Below are positions 53,752 through 62,526 of a DNA stretch of 64,000 nucleotides, piece by piece. Origin of the DNA: CAZUYC01 sp964624475 (lineage in GTDB: Bacteria; Myxococcota_A; UBA9160; SMWR01); NCBI GenBank assembly GCA_964624475.1, contig CAZUYC010000136.1, positions 1-64,000 of the forward strand, written 5' to 3'. The notes beneath the pieces were generated by a model that was not told the DNA's origin, ran no database searches, and saw only the letters and a list, made by a program, of their open reading frames with translations. Within the stretch, counting starts at the first letter, position 1. Every line of letters begins with the position of its first letter. Both the position numbers and the translations under genes were made by a program.

Positions 53752-54139
53752 CCCGCCGCCGGCGCGGGCCGTCGAGCTCGACCAGCAGGATCCGCTGCCA
53801 CGTCCCGAGCAGGAGGTCGCCGCCCGCGACCGGGACGAGCTCGGACGGGCCCAGCAGCGCCGCCTTGATGTGGGCGTGCGCGTTGTCGTCGATGCGGTCG
53901 TGCAGCCAGCCCGCGTGCTCCGGAACCGCGCGATCGAGGGCCGCGAGCAGGTCCTTCCCGATGTTGGGATCGTCGAACTCGTTCACCACGACGGCCGCGG
54001 TCGAGTGCAGCACCATCACCTGGCAGAGGCCCGCCGCGACGCCCGAGCGCTTCACGACCTCGCGCACGCGCTCGGTGAGGTCGAGGCACTCCCTCGCCGT
54101 GCCGGTCTCGACCTCGAAGATCTCGCTGATCGCGCCCAT
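53723..54139 (-). CDS. YjbQ/UPF0047 family protein
   Basis: 138 residues with the signature LCQVMVLHSTAAVVVNEFDD, NAHAHIKAALLGPS and the GTWQRILLVELDGPRRR end. The family has a compact fold with conserved His; some members have weak thiamine-phosphate synthase activity. That would fit the neighbouring thiI, but the biological role is unsettled. ATG 54139. Confidence 0.87.
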   Translation of the reverse strand: MGAISEIFEVETGTARECLDLTERVREVVKRSGVAAGLCQVMVLHSTAAVVVNEFDDPNIGKDLLAALDRAVPEHAGWLHDRIDDNAHAHIKAALLGPSELVPVAGGDLLLGTWQRILLVELDGPRRRRVSVTCLRGA

Positions 54140-54291
54140 CGACCTCGTCCGGGACCGACCGGGGATCGGATCCAGGATAGTGGCCCTTCTCTACCGTCGC
54201 ATGGAGCGCTCGAAGGCTGCGGGCGTCGGGCTCGGCGCACCCGACCGTTGGCTGGCTCAAGCGCGGGCTTCGTCAGCCGCTACCTGGGGCT

Positions 54292-54792
54292 ATGCGACTC
54301 CTCCTCCTGGCTCCCGCGTTCGCCTTCGCGCTCGGGCTGGCCTCGCCGGCGGCAGCCGGGCCCGTGTCGGTGGAGATCCAGCCCGGGTCCCCGGTGCCGG
54401 AGCCCTTCCTGCTGAGCGTGACCGCATGGAGGCGCGCTTCCTCTACTCGGGAAGGCAGCCCCGGACGCCCCGAGCGCGTCATCGTGGCTTTCGAGTCCAT
54501 CTCGGCCGAGCCGCGCCTCGCGCAGGTCACGGCGATCGAGTGGCGCGCCGACGCCGCGCGCCTGCGGATGGACGACGTCGAGCGCAGCTCGAGCGAGTCG
54601 CAGACCGGCGGGGTGATCGAGTGGATCTCGGGAACCTTGAGCGTCCGCGACTTCCTGACGCTGGCCAACGCGAGGGAGCTTCGAGCCGCGCTCGGATTGC
54701 TCGAAGTCGAGATCTCGGCTCCCGACCGCGCGGCCCTGGGCCACTTCGGCGCGCAGATCCCGCCCGCACCCCCGGCGGCACCGACGCCCTGA
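54292..54792 (+). CDS. Exported protein of unknown function
   Basis: 166 residues with a clear signal peptide (APAFAFALGLASPAAAG). The mature part has no motif I recognise; VIVAFESISAEPRLAQVTAI and a Pro/Ala-rich tail are visible. Convergent with the PPOX gene. Some upstream bases also read open, but the signal peptide fixes the start at ATG 54292. Confidence 0.6.
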   Translation: MRLLLLAPAFAFALGLASPAAAGPVSVEIQPGSPVPEPFLLSVTAWRRASSTREGSPGRPERVIVAFESISAEPRLAQVTAIEWRADAARLRMDDVERSSSESQTGGVIEWISGTLSVRDFLTLANARELRAALGLLEVEISAPDRAALGHFGAQIPPAPPAAPTP

Positions 54793-54811
54793 GCCTCGCC
54801 ACCTGGAGAGC

Positions 54812-55381
54812 TCAGCGCGGCCCCGTCGCGCCGAGGCCGGGGGTCCGGATGCCGGGCAGGCTGTCGATGCTGCGGTCGTGCTCCGCGACGTAGGCGCGCA
54901 GCCCCTCCGGGCCCTTGCGCTCCGCCCACGCGGCGAGCTGCGTGCGCTGGCCTTCGTAGCGGTAGAGCGGCACGCCGTAGCCGCAGGAGTCCGCGATGCG
55001 CACGATGCGCGCGTGTACGATCGCGCGCGCCTGGGAATGGCTCGGGAGCTGGCTCGCGAGGCCCTCCCAGGCGGCGTCGCCCGGCTCGACGACCTCGCCG
55101 CGGCCGTGCAGGCGCAGGGTGCGCGGCGGCCCCTCGAACGCGCAGAACATGAAGACGATGCGGCCGTTCTCGCGCAGGTGCGCGGCCGTCTCGATCCCGC
55201 TCCCGACGAGGTCGACGTAGGCGACCTCGCGCGGGCCGAGGATCGCGAGGCTCTCGAGGCCCTTGGGCGAGAGATTCACGTGCCCCTCGCCCGAGAGCGG
55301 CGCGGTCGCGACGAAGAAGACGCGCTGGCGCCGGATCCACTCGGCGTTGCGCTCGTCGATCTCGGGATAGAGCTTGCCCAT
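54812..55381 (-). CDS. Pyridoxamine-oxidase-like (PPOX) flavoprotein
   Basis: 189 residues of the split-barrel PPOX family: VFFVATAPLSGEGHVNLSPK then IVFMFCAFEGPPRTLRLHG. Members bind FMN or F420. Because this genome encodes CofG and CofH, an F420-dependent reductase is possible, though FMN is equally likely from the sequence. ATG 55381. Function unassigned. Confidence 0.82.
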   Translation of the reverse strand: MGKLYPEIDERNAEWIRRQRVFFVATAPLSGEGHVNLSPKGLESLAILGPREVAYVDLVGSGIETAAHLRENGRIVFMFCAFEGPPRTLRLHGRGEVVEPGDAAWEGLASQLPSHSQARAIVHARIVRIADSCGYGVPLYRYEGQRTQLAAWAERKGPEGLRAYVAEHDRSIDSLPGIRTPGLGATGPR

Positions 55382-55520
55382 GCGACCTCCGGCGCGCGCA
55401 GGCAGCGTAGCGCCAGGCCCTATCGTGCGCTTCGAGCTGGCGGCAGCCTATGTTGTGACGGCCTGCCACGGGATGAAGACCCCGCCGCGCTGCGGCGGGA
55501 GGGGGCGACAGGTCGACTCG

Positions 55521-56204
55521 ATGGGCTTGCTCCTCGATCCGCGTCTCGAGGCCCTGCTCGATCGCCTGCACGCGCAGAGCGCAGGGCAGGGCGAAGCGCT
55601 CACGTCCTACTTCGCGGCCCGAGCCCGCGAGGGCTCGCTCGACTGGAACGCATTCGAGCAGCGGGACGACCGCTTCCTGAGCGACAAGCTCGTCGCGCTC
55701 GATCGCGAGAAGGCGGAGCTCTGCTACCAGCTCTGCCGAGCGCTGCGCGCCAGGCGCGTCGTGGAAGCGGGCACCTCCTTCGGCGTCTCGACGCTCTATC
55801 TCGCGGCCGCCGTCCGCGACAACCTCCGGGAGGACGGCGGCAAGGGGATCGTCATCGGCACGGAGTACGAGCCGCAGAAGGCCCGCGCGGCGCGCGCCCA
55901 CTTCGCCGAGGCCGGCCTGTCCGACCTGATCGATCTGCGCGAAGGCGATCTACGGGAGACGCTCCAGCAGGTCGGGGGGCCGGTGGACTTCATGCTGATC
56001 GACATCTGGACTCCGATGGCCCGGCCGGCCCTCGAGCGGGTCGCGCCCCACCTGCGCCCCGGCGCGATCGTGGTAGCCGACAACACCATACAGTTTCGCG
56101 ATGCCTATCGCGACTACTTCGATTTCGTCCACGACCCGGCGAACGGCCTTCGCACGCTGACCCTCCCGTTCGAGGGCGGCCTGGAGCTCACGCTGCGCGG
56201 CTGA
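55521..56204 (+). CDS. O-methyltransferase family 3
   Basis: 227 residues. SAM motif I VVEAGTSFGVSTLYLAAA, then IGTEYEPQKARAARAHF and the metal-binding FMLIDIW/ADNTI region, the pattern of cation-dependent O-methyltransferases such as CCoAOMT-like bacterial enzymes. ATG 55521 is the best start although the frame stays open upstream. The substrate, possibly a catechol, is unknown. Confidence 0.82.
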   Translation: MGLLLDPRLEALLDRLHAQSAGQGEALTSYFAARAREGSLDWNAFEQRDDRFLSDKLVALDREKAELCYQLCRALRARRVVEAGTSFGVSTLYLAAAVRDNLREDGGKGIVIGTEYEPQKARAARAHFAEAGLSDLIDLREGDLRETLQQVGGPVDFMLIDIWTPMARPALERVAPHLRPGAIVVADNTIQFRDAYRDYFDFVHDPANGLRTLTLPFEGGLELTLRG

Positions 56205-56249
56205 GCGTGGTGCGGAGCCAAGAGCTCGGAGGCGCCACGGTGGCGGACC

Positions 56250-57392
56250 TCAGGCGGGCAGCCGGAAGGCGGGCGCGTCGGCCGTCTCGCCCACGCCGGC
56301 GCGGGCGATCAGCTGATCCTGGATGGGGACGTGGCGCTTGAGCTCGGGCATGACCTCGCCCGCGAAGAGCCGGAGGCTCGCCTCCGCCACGTCGTAGGGC
56401 ATGCCCGCGTAGCTGAAGACCCCGACGAAAGCCTCTCCGCCGGTTCGCCGCTGCACGTCCACGATCTTCGCGTAGCACTGCTCCGGCGTGCCCCACACCT
56501 GCAGACCGAGGAAGAAGTCCACCAGCTCGTCGACACCGCCCGGACGCGTGGCCCGCTCCTGCATCGACTTGTACGCCTCGTAGCCGCGCAGCTTCGTCAG
56601 GTGGTCTCCCACCAGCTCGTAGTGCCGCACCACCGAGCGCCAGTAGTCCCCGATGTACCTTCGGGCCATCTCCTCGGCGCGGTCGCCGCTCTCGTCGCAG
56701 AAGGTCCAGCCCGCCACGATCGGCGGCGGCGCGTCGATGCCGTTGGTCTCGCGGTAGACGGAGCGGTAGGTGTCGAGCTCGGCCACCACCATCTCCCAGG
56801 GCTTCTGCGGGATGATCAGCAGGCCGACTCCCAGCCGCGCCATGATGACGGACGACTCCGGCGAGACGGCGGCGGCGTAGGTGCGGCCCCGGAAGGACTT
56901 GAAGGGCCTCGGGCGGATCTCCCGGCGCTCCTGCTGGACGAGGCGGCCCTCGAACTCGCAGACGCCGCGTTCCAGACCCTCGAGGATCATCTGGGCGGCC
57001 TCGACGAAGAACTCCCGACTGTCCTCCTGCCGCACCCCGAAGCCGTCGAACTCGACGCGCCCGAGGCCCCGGCCGATGCCGAGGATGAATCGGCCGTTCG
57101 ACAGGTGATCGAGCATCACGACCTGCTCCGCGACCCGCATCGGGTGGTGCCACGGCAGCACCACGACCATGGAGCCGAGCTGGATCCTCTGGGTGCGTCC
57201 GGCGCACCAGGTCAGGTACTGCAGGACGTCCGGGCACATCGTGTAGTCGGTGAAGTGGTGCTCGACGCCCCAGATCGACTCGAAGCCCAGGGGCTCCGCC
57301 AGGTCGCCGAGGCGCAGCTCGTTGCGGTACACGTTGCGATCGGTGCGCCCGTCGCCCATGCCCTGGAAGATGACCGCCATTCCCACGTGCAT
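56250..57392 (-). CDS. Luciferase-like (LLM class) flavin-dependent oxidoreductase
   Basis: 380 residues of the bacterial luciferase-like monooxygenase TIM-barrel. It opens with HVGMAVIFQGMGDGRTDR and has ESIWGVEHHFTDY, GSMVVVLPWHHPMRVAEQV and ILGIGRGLGRVEFDG. The group uses FMNH2 or F420H2. The presence of cofGH makes F420 plausible. ATG 57392. Target compound unknown; such genes often act on xenobiotics or alkanes. Confidence 0.86.
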   Translation of the reverse strand: MHVGMAVIFQGMGDGRTDRNVYRNELRLGDLAEPLGFESIWGVEHHFTDYTMCPDVLQYLTWCAGRTQRIQLGSMVVVLPWHHPMRVAEQVVMLDHLSNGRFILGIGRGLGRVEFDGFGVRQEDSREFFVEAAQMILEGLERGVCEFEGRLVQQERREIRPRPFKSFRGRTYAAAVSPESSVIMARLGVGLLIIPQKPWEMVVAELDTYRSVYRETNGIDAPPPIVAGWTFCDESGDRAEEMARRYIGDYWRSVVRHYELVGDHLTKLRGYEAYKSMQERATRPGGVDELVDFFLGLQVWGTPEQCYAKIVDVQRRTGGEAFVGVFSYAGMPYDVAEASLRLFAGEVMPELKRHVPIQDQLIARAGVGETADAPAFRLPA

Positions 57393-57510
57393 CGGGGTCG
57401 CCCCTCTCGAGATCCGAGGCGCAGGATACGCTCCCGGAGGACGCCCTGTCCAAAGCTCGGCTACGTTTCGTCGCCGCGGGTCTGCGCTTGCCGGCCGCTG
57501 CCGGGGGCTC

Positions 57511-60500
57511 TCACGAGCTCTTCTGCGCGCGCGTCCGCTCCCGGCCCGCCCCCCAGACGTAGAGGGTGGGGAGCAGCAGGAGCGTCAGCGCCGTCGACGA
57601 GAGGACTCCGCCGATCACTACCGTTGCGAGCGGCCGCTGCACCTCGGCGCCGGCACCCGTCGCGATCGCCATCGGGACGAAGCCGAGCGAGGCGACGAGC
57701 GCCGTCATGAGTACCGGGCGGAGCCGGGTGAGGGCCCCCTCCCGGACGGCCCGCTCGACGGGCATGCCCTCCCGGCGCAGCTCCTTGATGAATGCGACCA
57801 TCACGACCCCGTTCAGGACGGCCACGCCGGAGAGCGCGATGAAGCCTACCCCGGCCGAGACCGAGAGCGGGATTCCCCGGAGCATCAGCGCCGCGACGCC
57901 GCCCGTGAGCGCCAGCGGGATCCCACTGAAGACGAGCAGCGCATCGCGGGCCGAGCCGAAGACGCCGAAGAGGATCACGAAGATCAGGAGGAGCGAGAGG
58001 GGAACCACCACCTGGAGGCGGCGGGTTGCGGAGAGGAGCTGTTCGAACTGGCCGCCCCAGGCCGTCCAGTAGCCCGCCGGGATCTCGACCTCCCGCTGCA
58101 TCCGCCGCTCCGCCTCGGCCACGAACGAGCCGAGGTCGCGCCCGCGCACGTTGGCGGTGACCACCACGCGACGCTTTCCGTTCTCGCGGCTCACCTGGTT
58201 GGGGCCCGTGCCCACCTCGATCTCCGCCACCGCGGAGAGCGGGATGAACGAGCGCGGCGCCTCCTCCGGAGCGAAGGTCGCGCTCGCGAAGCGCAAAGTG
58301 TCTCGCGACGGCATCCGGTCGGGCTCGGGCAGCGCGATCGGAACGCGCCGCAGGGAGTCGAGATCGGCCCGCAGCTCCTCGGGGAGCCGCACCACGAGGT
58401 CGAAGCGGCGGTCACCCTCGAAGACCTCCCCCGCCGACTTCCCGCCCATGGCGATCTCGACCACGTCCTGCACGTCGGCCACGGCGAGGCCGTAGCGGGC
58501 GAGCGCAGGGCGGTCGACGTGGACCGTGAGGAAGGGGAGACCCGTCACCTGCTCGACCTTCACGTCCGCCGCTCCGGGAACCCGCGCGAGTACCTCCGCG
58601 ATCCGCTCGGCGGCGCCTAGGAGTGTCGGCATGTCGTCCCCGAAGACCTTCACCGCCACGTCGCTGCGGACGCCCGCGATGAGCTCGTTGAAGCGCATCT
58701 CGATCGGCTGCGTGAATTCGTAGTTGTTGCCGGGGATCGCGAGCACCGCCTCCTCCACTTCTCGTACGAGATCCTCCTTGGGCTTACGCGGGTCGGGCCA
58801 CGCTTCGCGCGGCTTCATGATCACGAAGCCGTCGGCGACGTTCGGCGGCATCGGGTCGGTCTCGATCTCGGCCGTGCCGATCTTCGCGAAGACGCGATCC
58901 ACCTCCGGGAACTCCTTCAGACGCCGCTCGAGCAGGTGCTGCATCGCGACCGCCTGGGTGAGGCTGGTACCGGGAATGCGGAGCGCGTGGAGCGCCACGT
59001 CCCCCTCGTCGAGGCTCGGGATGAACTCGCGGCCCATGCGCGTGGCCGCGAGACCACTCAGCAGCACGAGCGAGGCTGCCGCCGTCACCACGACCGCGCG
59101 GTTCGCGAGCGCCCATTCCAGGGCCGGCGCGTAGAGGCGTTTCGCTCCCCGCATCAGCGCGCTCTCGCGCTCGGAGATCGGCCCCGAGAGGACGATCGCG
59201 ACGGCGGCCGGCACGAACGTCACCGAGAGGACGAGGGCCCCGAGCAGGGCGAGCACCACGGTGAAGGCCATCGGCCGGAACATCTTGCCCTCGACGCCCG
59301 AGAGCGTGAGGATCGGCAGGTACACGAGCAGGATGATCGAGACGCCGAACACGCTCGGGCGGACGACCTGTCGGGTCGCGTCGAGCACCGTCTCGAGGCG
59401 CTCTCGGAGCTGGAGGAGGCGGCCCTGCCGGTGCTGCTCCTCCCCCAGCCGGCGGATGCAGTTCTCGACGATGATCACCGCGCCGTCCACGATGAGCCCG
59501 AAGTCGAGGGCGCCGAGGCTCATCAGGTTGCCGCTCACGCGGCCGCGCACCATTCCGGTTACGGTGAAGAGCATCGAGAGCGGGATCACCAGCGCCGTCA
59601 GCACGGCGGCGCCGATGTTGCCGAGCAGCAGGAAGAGCACGGCGATCACGAGCAGGGCGCCCTCCACCAGGTTGTTGCGAACCGTCTCGATGGTCCGGTC
59701 CACGAGCGCCGTCCGGTCGTAGACCGCCCGCGCGACCACCCCTTCGGGCAGCGTGCGGTTCACCTCGACCAGCTTCGCCGCGACGCGCTGCGACACCTCC
59801 CGGCTGTTCTCGCCCATCAGCATGAAGACCGTCCCGAGCACCACCTCGCGGCCGTTCTCGGTCGCGGCGCCCGTCCGGAGCTCCGAGCCGATCGCCACGT
59901 CGGCCACATCGACCACGCGGATCGGGATGCCCGCGTCGTGCCCCACGACGATCCGGCGGATGTCGTCGAGGTCGACCACCTGCCCGGGCGCGCGGATCAG
60001 GTATTGCTCGCCGTTGCGCTCGATGTAGCCGGCGCCAACGTTGGAATTGTTCCGCGCGAGCCCTTCGATCAGGTCCCGGAAGCCGAGCCGATGAGCGATC
60101 AGCTTCTCGGGACGCGGCGCCACGTGAAACTGCTTCTCGTAGCCGCCGATCGTGTTCACTTCGGTGACGCCCGGGATGTTGCGGAGCTGCGGCTTGATGA
60201 CCCAGTCCTGGAGCGTTCGCAGGTCCATCGGCGTGTAGGGTTCGCCTGCGGGTGTCCGGGCACCGTCCTCGGCCCCGACGGTGAACATGAAAATCTCGCC
60301 GAGCCCGGTGGCGATCGGCCCGAGCGTCGGCTCCAGGCCGGGGGGCAGCTTCGCCTTCGCCTCCCGGAGCCGCTGGTCCACGAGCTGGCGCGCGAAGTAG
60401 ATGTCCGTGCCGTCCTCGAAGACCACCGTCACCTGCGAGAGCCCGTAGCGGGAGAGCGAACGGCTGCTCTCGAGTTTCGGCAGCCCCGCGATCGCGGTCT

Positions 60501-60708
60501 CGATCGGGAAGGTCACGCGCTGCTCCGCCTCGAGAGGCGAGTAGCCGGGGGCCTCGGTGTTGATCTGCACCTGCACGTTCGTGATGTCGGGGACGGCGTC
60601 GATCGGGAGCTGGCCGAAGCTCCAGGCTCCGAGCGCCGCCATGGCGCACGTCGCCCCGAGCACCAGCCAGCGGTGGCGGAGGGAGAGCTCGAGGATGCGG
60701 TCGAGCAC
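57511..60708 (-). CDS. czcA: Heavy-metal RND pump, CzcA type
   Basis: 1065-residue inner-membrane proton-driven exporter of the HME-RND class. Helix 4 holds DFGLIVDGAVIIVEN around residue 400, so the three proton-relay acidic residues of CzcA (D, D, E) are conserved; CusA-type copper pumps differ here. It has the usual two large periplasmic loops and the NGVVMVAFIKELR block near the C terminus. Zn, Co, Cd or Ni export is predicted. It follows the adaptor gene by nine bases. Last gene of the metal block on the minus strand. Confidence 0.93.
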   Translation of the reverse strand: MLDRILELSLRHRWLVLGATCAMAALGAWSFGQLPIDAVPDITNVQVQINTEAPGYSPLEAEQRVTFPIETAIAGLPKLESSRSLSRYGLSQVTVVFEDGTDIYFARQLVDQRLREAKAKLPPGLEPTLGPIATGLGEIFMFTVGAEDGARTPAGEPYTPMDLRTLQDWVIKPQLRNIPGVTEVNTIGGYEKQFHVAPRPEKLIAHRLGFRDLIEGLARNNSNVGAGYIERNGEQYLIRAPGQVVDLDDIRRIVVGHDAGIPIRVVDVADVAIGSELRTGAATENGREVVLGTVFMLMGENSREVSQRVAAKLVEVNRTLPEGVVARAVYDRTALVDRTIETVRNNLVEGALLVIAVLFLLLGNIGAAVLTALVIPLSMLFTVTGMVRGRVSGNLMSLGALDFGLIVDGAVIIVENCIRRLGEEQHRQGRLLQLRERLETVLDATRQVVRPSVFGVSIILLVYLPILTLSGVEGKMFRPMAFTVVLALLGALVLSVTFVPAAVAIVLSGPISERESALMRGAKRLYAPALEWALANRAVVVTAAASLVLLSGLAATRMGREFIPSLDEGDVALHALRIPGTSLTQAVAMQHLLERRLKEFPEVDRVFAKIGTAEIETDPMPPNVADGFVIMKPREAWPDPRKPKEDLVREVEEAVLAIPGNNYEFTQPIEMRFNELIAGVRSDVAVKVFGDDMPTLLGAAERIAEVLARVPGAADVKVEQVTGLPFLTVHVDRPALARYGLAVADVQDVVEIAMGGKSAGEVFEGDRRFDLVVRLPEELRADLDSLRRVPIALPEPDRMPSRDTLRFASATFAPEEAPRSFIPLSAVAEIEVGTGPNQVSRENGKRRVVVTANVRGRDLGSFVAEAERRMQREVEIPAGYWTAWGGQFEQLLSATRRLQVVVPLSLLLIFVILFGVFGSARDALLVFSGIPLALTGGVAALMLRGIPLSVSAGVGFIALSGVAVLNGVVMVAFIKELRREGMPVERAVREGALTRLRPVLMTALVASLGFVPMAIATGAGAEVQRPLATVVIGGVLSSTALTLLLLPTLYVWGAGRERTRAQKSS

Positions 60709-60717
60709 GGCTTCCCC

Positions 60718-61983
60718 TCAGTGGTCGTGCGCGGCGCCGGCCTTGCCGACGTCGGCCTTGAGCACGAAGCTGCCCGCCGCGGCGTAGCGGTCGCCGGCGG
60801 AGAGCCCGGAGACGACCTCCACCCACTCGCCGTCGCGGCGGCCGAGCTCCACGGGCTGGGCCTCGAAGACGCCGCCCTCGTTGCGGAAGACGACGTCCCA
60901 GTCTCGCAACCGCTGCATCGCCGAGGCCCGTACCGCCACGGGAACCTCGGCGGCGTCGACCTCCACCTGCGCCGTGACGAAGAGGCCGGGCCGCCAGGAG
61001 CCGTCCGGGTTCGGGACCACGGCCCGCGCGAGGAGCGTCTGCGTGTTCTCGGACCCGACTGGCGAGAGATAGGAGATCGTGCTCTCGACGGGTGGGCTCC
61101 CGTCTCCCACTTCCACGAAGACCCGCTGGCCCACGCGCAGCTTCCCGAAGTCCCGGCGGTAGACCTGGAGATCCGCCCACACGGTGGAGAGGTCTGCCAC
61201 GACGTAGATCTCGCGGTCATTGGCGACGAACTCGCCCGGCGCGATCCGCTTGAAGATCACGGTGCCGGCGATGCGGGAGCGCACCTCGTAGGGATGGAGG
61301 CTCGCGTTGCTCTCGATCGCGGCGAGGATCTCGTCCTTCTCCACGGCGTCGCCGAGCCGCTTGCGCACGGTCTTCGCGAGGCCCGAGAAGCGCGGCATGA
61401 TGCGGGCCAGCGCGTCCTCGTTGGTCACGATGCGGCCGTTCAGCGCGATCGTGGAGCGCAGCCGGGCGGGCCCCGCCTGGCCGAGCTCGACGCCGGACGC
61501 CTCCGCGGCCTCGCGCGAGAGCGTGACGCGCCCCTCGTAGGACTCGTAGCCGAACTGGTACGAGCGACCCCCGTGGCGCGCGACCACGCGCACCTCGAAG
61601 GAGTGGGGCTCGACGACCTCGCGGTCGCCCACGAGGTAGTCTTCTCGCGGCGCGAACGAGAGCCGATCGACGCGGCCTCCGAGCCGGTGCAGCTCGACTG
61701 TGAGGTCGACGGCCGCGGCATCCAGCGGCTTCCCGTCGCGGTACGGATGGACGCGCAGCTCCGGCGGCACGCCGCGCTCGAAGATCGTCAGCTCGAGGCC
61801 GAGAGCGCCGTCCTCGAGCAGGCGCCCGCCGTGGGGTCCGCGCGCGTACGCCTCGGGCGCCTCGCCCTCCTCTTCAGCGTGGCGATCGCCCGGGGTCGCC
61901 GGTTGCCAGGCGAGGAGCAGGGCCCCGAGGGCCACCGTCGCGAGGACGATGCCCAGGACGGCGTGGGATTGTTCGACTCGCAA
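60718..61983 (-). CDS. czcB: RND periplasmic adaptor, CzcB type
   Basis: 421-residue membrane-fusion protein. N-terminal hydrophobic anchor (VLGIVLATVALGALLLAW), a periplasmic domain with a His/Glu-rich start (DRHAEEEGEAPEAYARGP) and the lipoyl-like hairpin and beta-barrel regions (VNDREIYVVADLSTVWADLQ style; actual text ANDREIYVVADLSTVW). The start is TTG 61983, backed by GGAGGAACC eight bases upstream. It links CzcA to an outer-membrane channel. No czcC channel gene is in the window. Confidence 0.88.
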   Translation of the reverse strand: MRVEQSHAVLGIVLATVALGALLLAWQPATPGDRHAEEEGEAPEAYARGPHGGRLLEDGALGLELTIFERGVPPELRVHPYRDGKPLDAAAVDLTVELHRLGGRVDRLSFAPREDYLVGDREVVEPHSFEVRVVARHGGRSYQFGYESYEGRVTLSREAAEASGVELGQAGPARLRSTIALNGRIVTNEDALARIMPRFSGLAKTVRKRLGDAVEKDEILAAIESNASLHPYEVRSRIAGTVIFKRIAPGEFVANDREIYVVADLSTVWADLQVYRRDFGKLRVGQRVFVEVGDGSPPVESTISYLSPVGSENTQTLLARAVVPNPDGSWRPGLFVTAQVEVDAAEVPVAVRASAMQRLRDWDVVFRNEGGVFEAQPVELGRRDGEWVEVVSGLSAGDRYAAAGSFVLKADVGKAGAAHDH

Positions 61984-62095
61984 GATCGGTTCCTCCGCCC
62001 GTCACCGGCGAGCTGCCGGAGTCGCGGCGCGGGCCGAAGCGGAGCGGCGATCGTTGGAAGACGCACGGGCGACCGTGCGCCTCACGGGTCAGGAG

Positions 62096-62479
62096 TCAGG
62101 CGTGCGGAGGGGCTCGCGGGTGAGATGGGGCCGCGAGCTCGGGGCCCGCGCAGCGCGGTGCGCCCTGGGCCGCAACCGTGAGCAGTCGCTCGCCGGGGAC
62201 AGCGGGTTCAGGAAAAGGGGACGGAAGCGCGGGCGGCGCGGACGGCCGAGGTGCGCGAGCGGTCACGAGCAGAGCGTCATCGAGATGGCCGTGATCCTGG
62301 GGTGCCCGATCCCCCGCTGCCCGGTGCGCCGTCTCGGCGTCGGAGGAAGCCGCTGGGATCCCGCGCGGGTGGTGGTGCCGCTCGTGTTGGTGGAGGAGCG
62401 CGTGCACCAGGCTCCAGCCGGGCGAGGCGAATGCCGCCAGAAGCAGGATCCAGGCGAGCCGGTGACGCGGGGACGACAT
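62096..62479 (-). CDS. Small His-rich secreted protein in metal operon
   Basis: 127 residues from ATG 62479. A signal-like N terminus (LAWILLLAAFASPGWSLVH) is followed by HALLHQHERHHHP, a metal-binding-looking cluster, and a Pro/Ala-rich tail. It sits between the ATPase and the adaptor gene. A periplasmic metal buffer is possible but unproven. I recognise no family. Confidence 0.55.
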   Translation of the reverse strand: MSSPRHRLAWILLLAAFASPGWSLVHALLHQHERHHHPRGIPAASSDAETAHRAAGDRAPQDHGHLDDALLVTARAPRPSAPPALPSPFPEPAVPGERLLTVAAQGAPRCAGPELAAPSHPRAPPHA

Positions 62480-62526
62480 GCGACGCCAGGATAGCCCCGG
62501 TTCGGCGATCCGCTCCTCGGTGGGGA

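Noticed and set aside
58936..62181. Over 1000-codon open frame on the plus strand across czcA and czcB
   Set aside because: Shadow of two clear pump genes; the product is rich in Arg, His, Asp and Glu with no domain.
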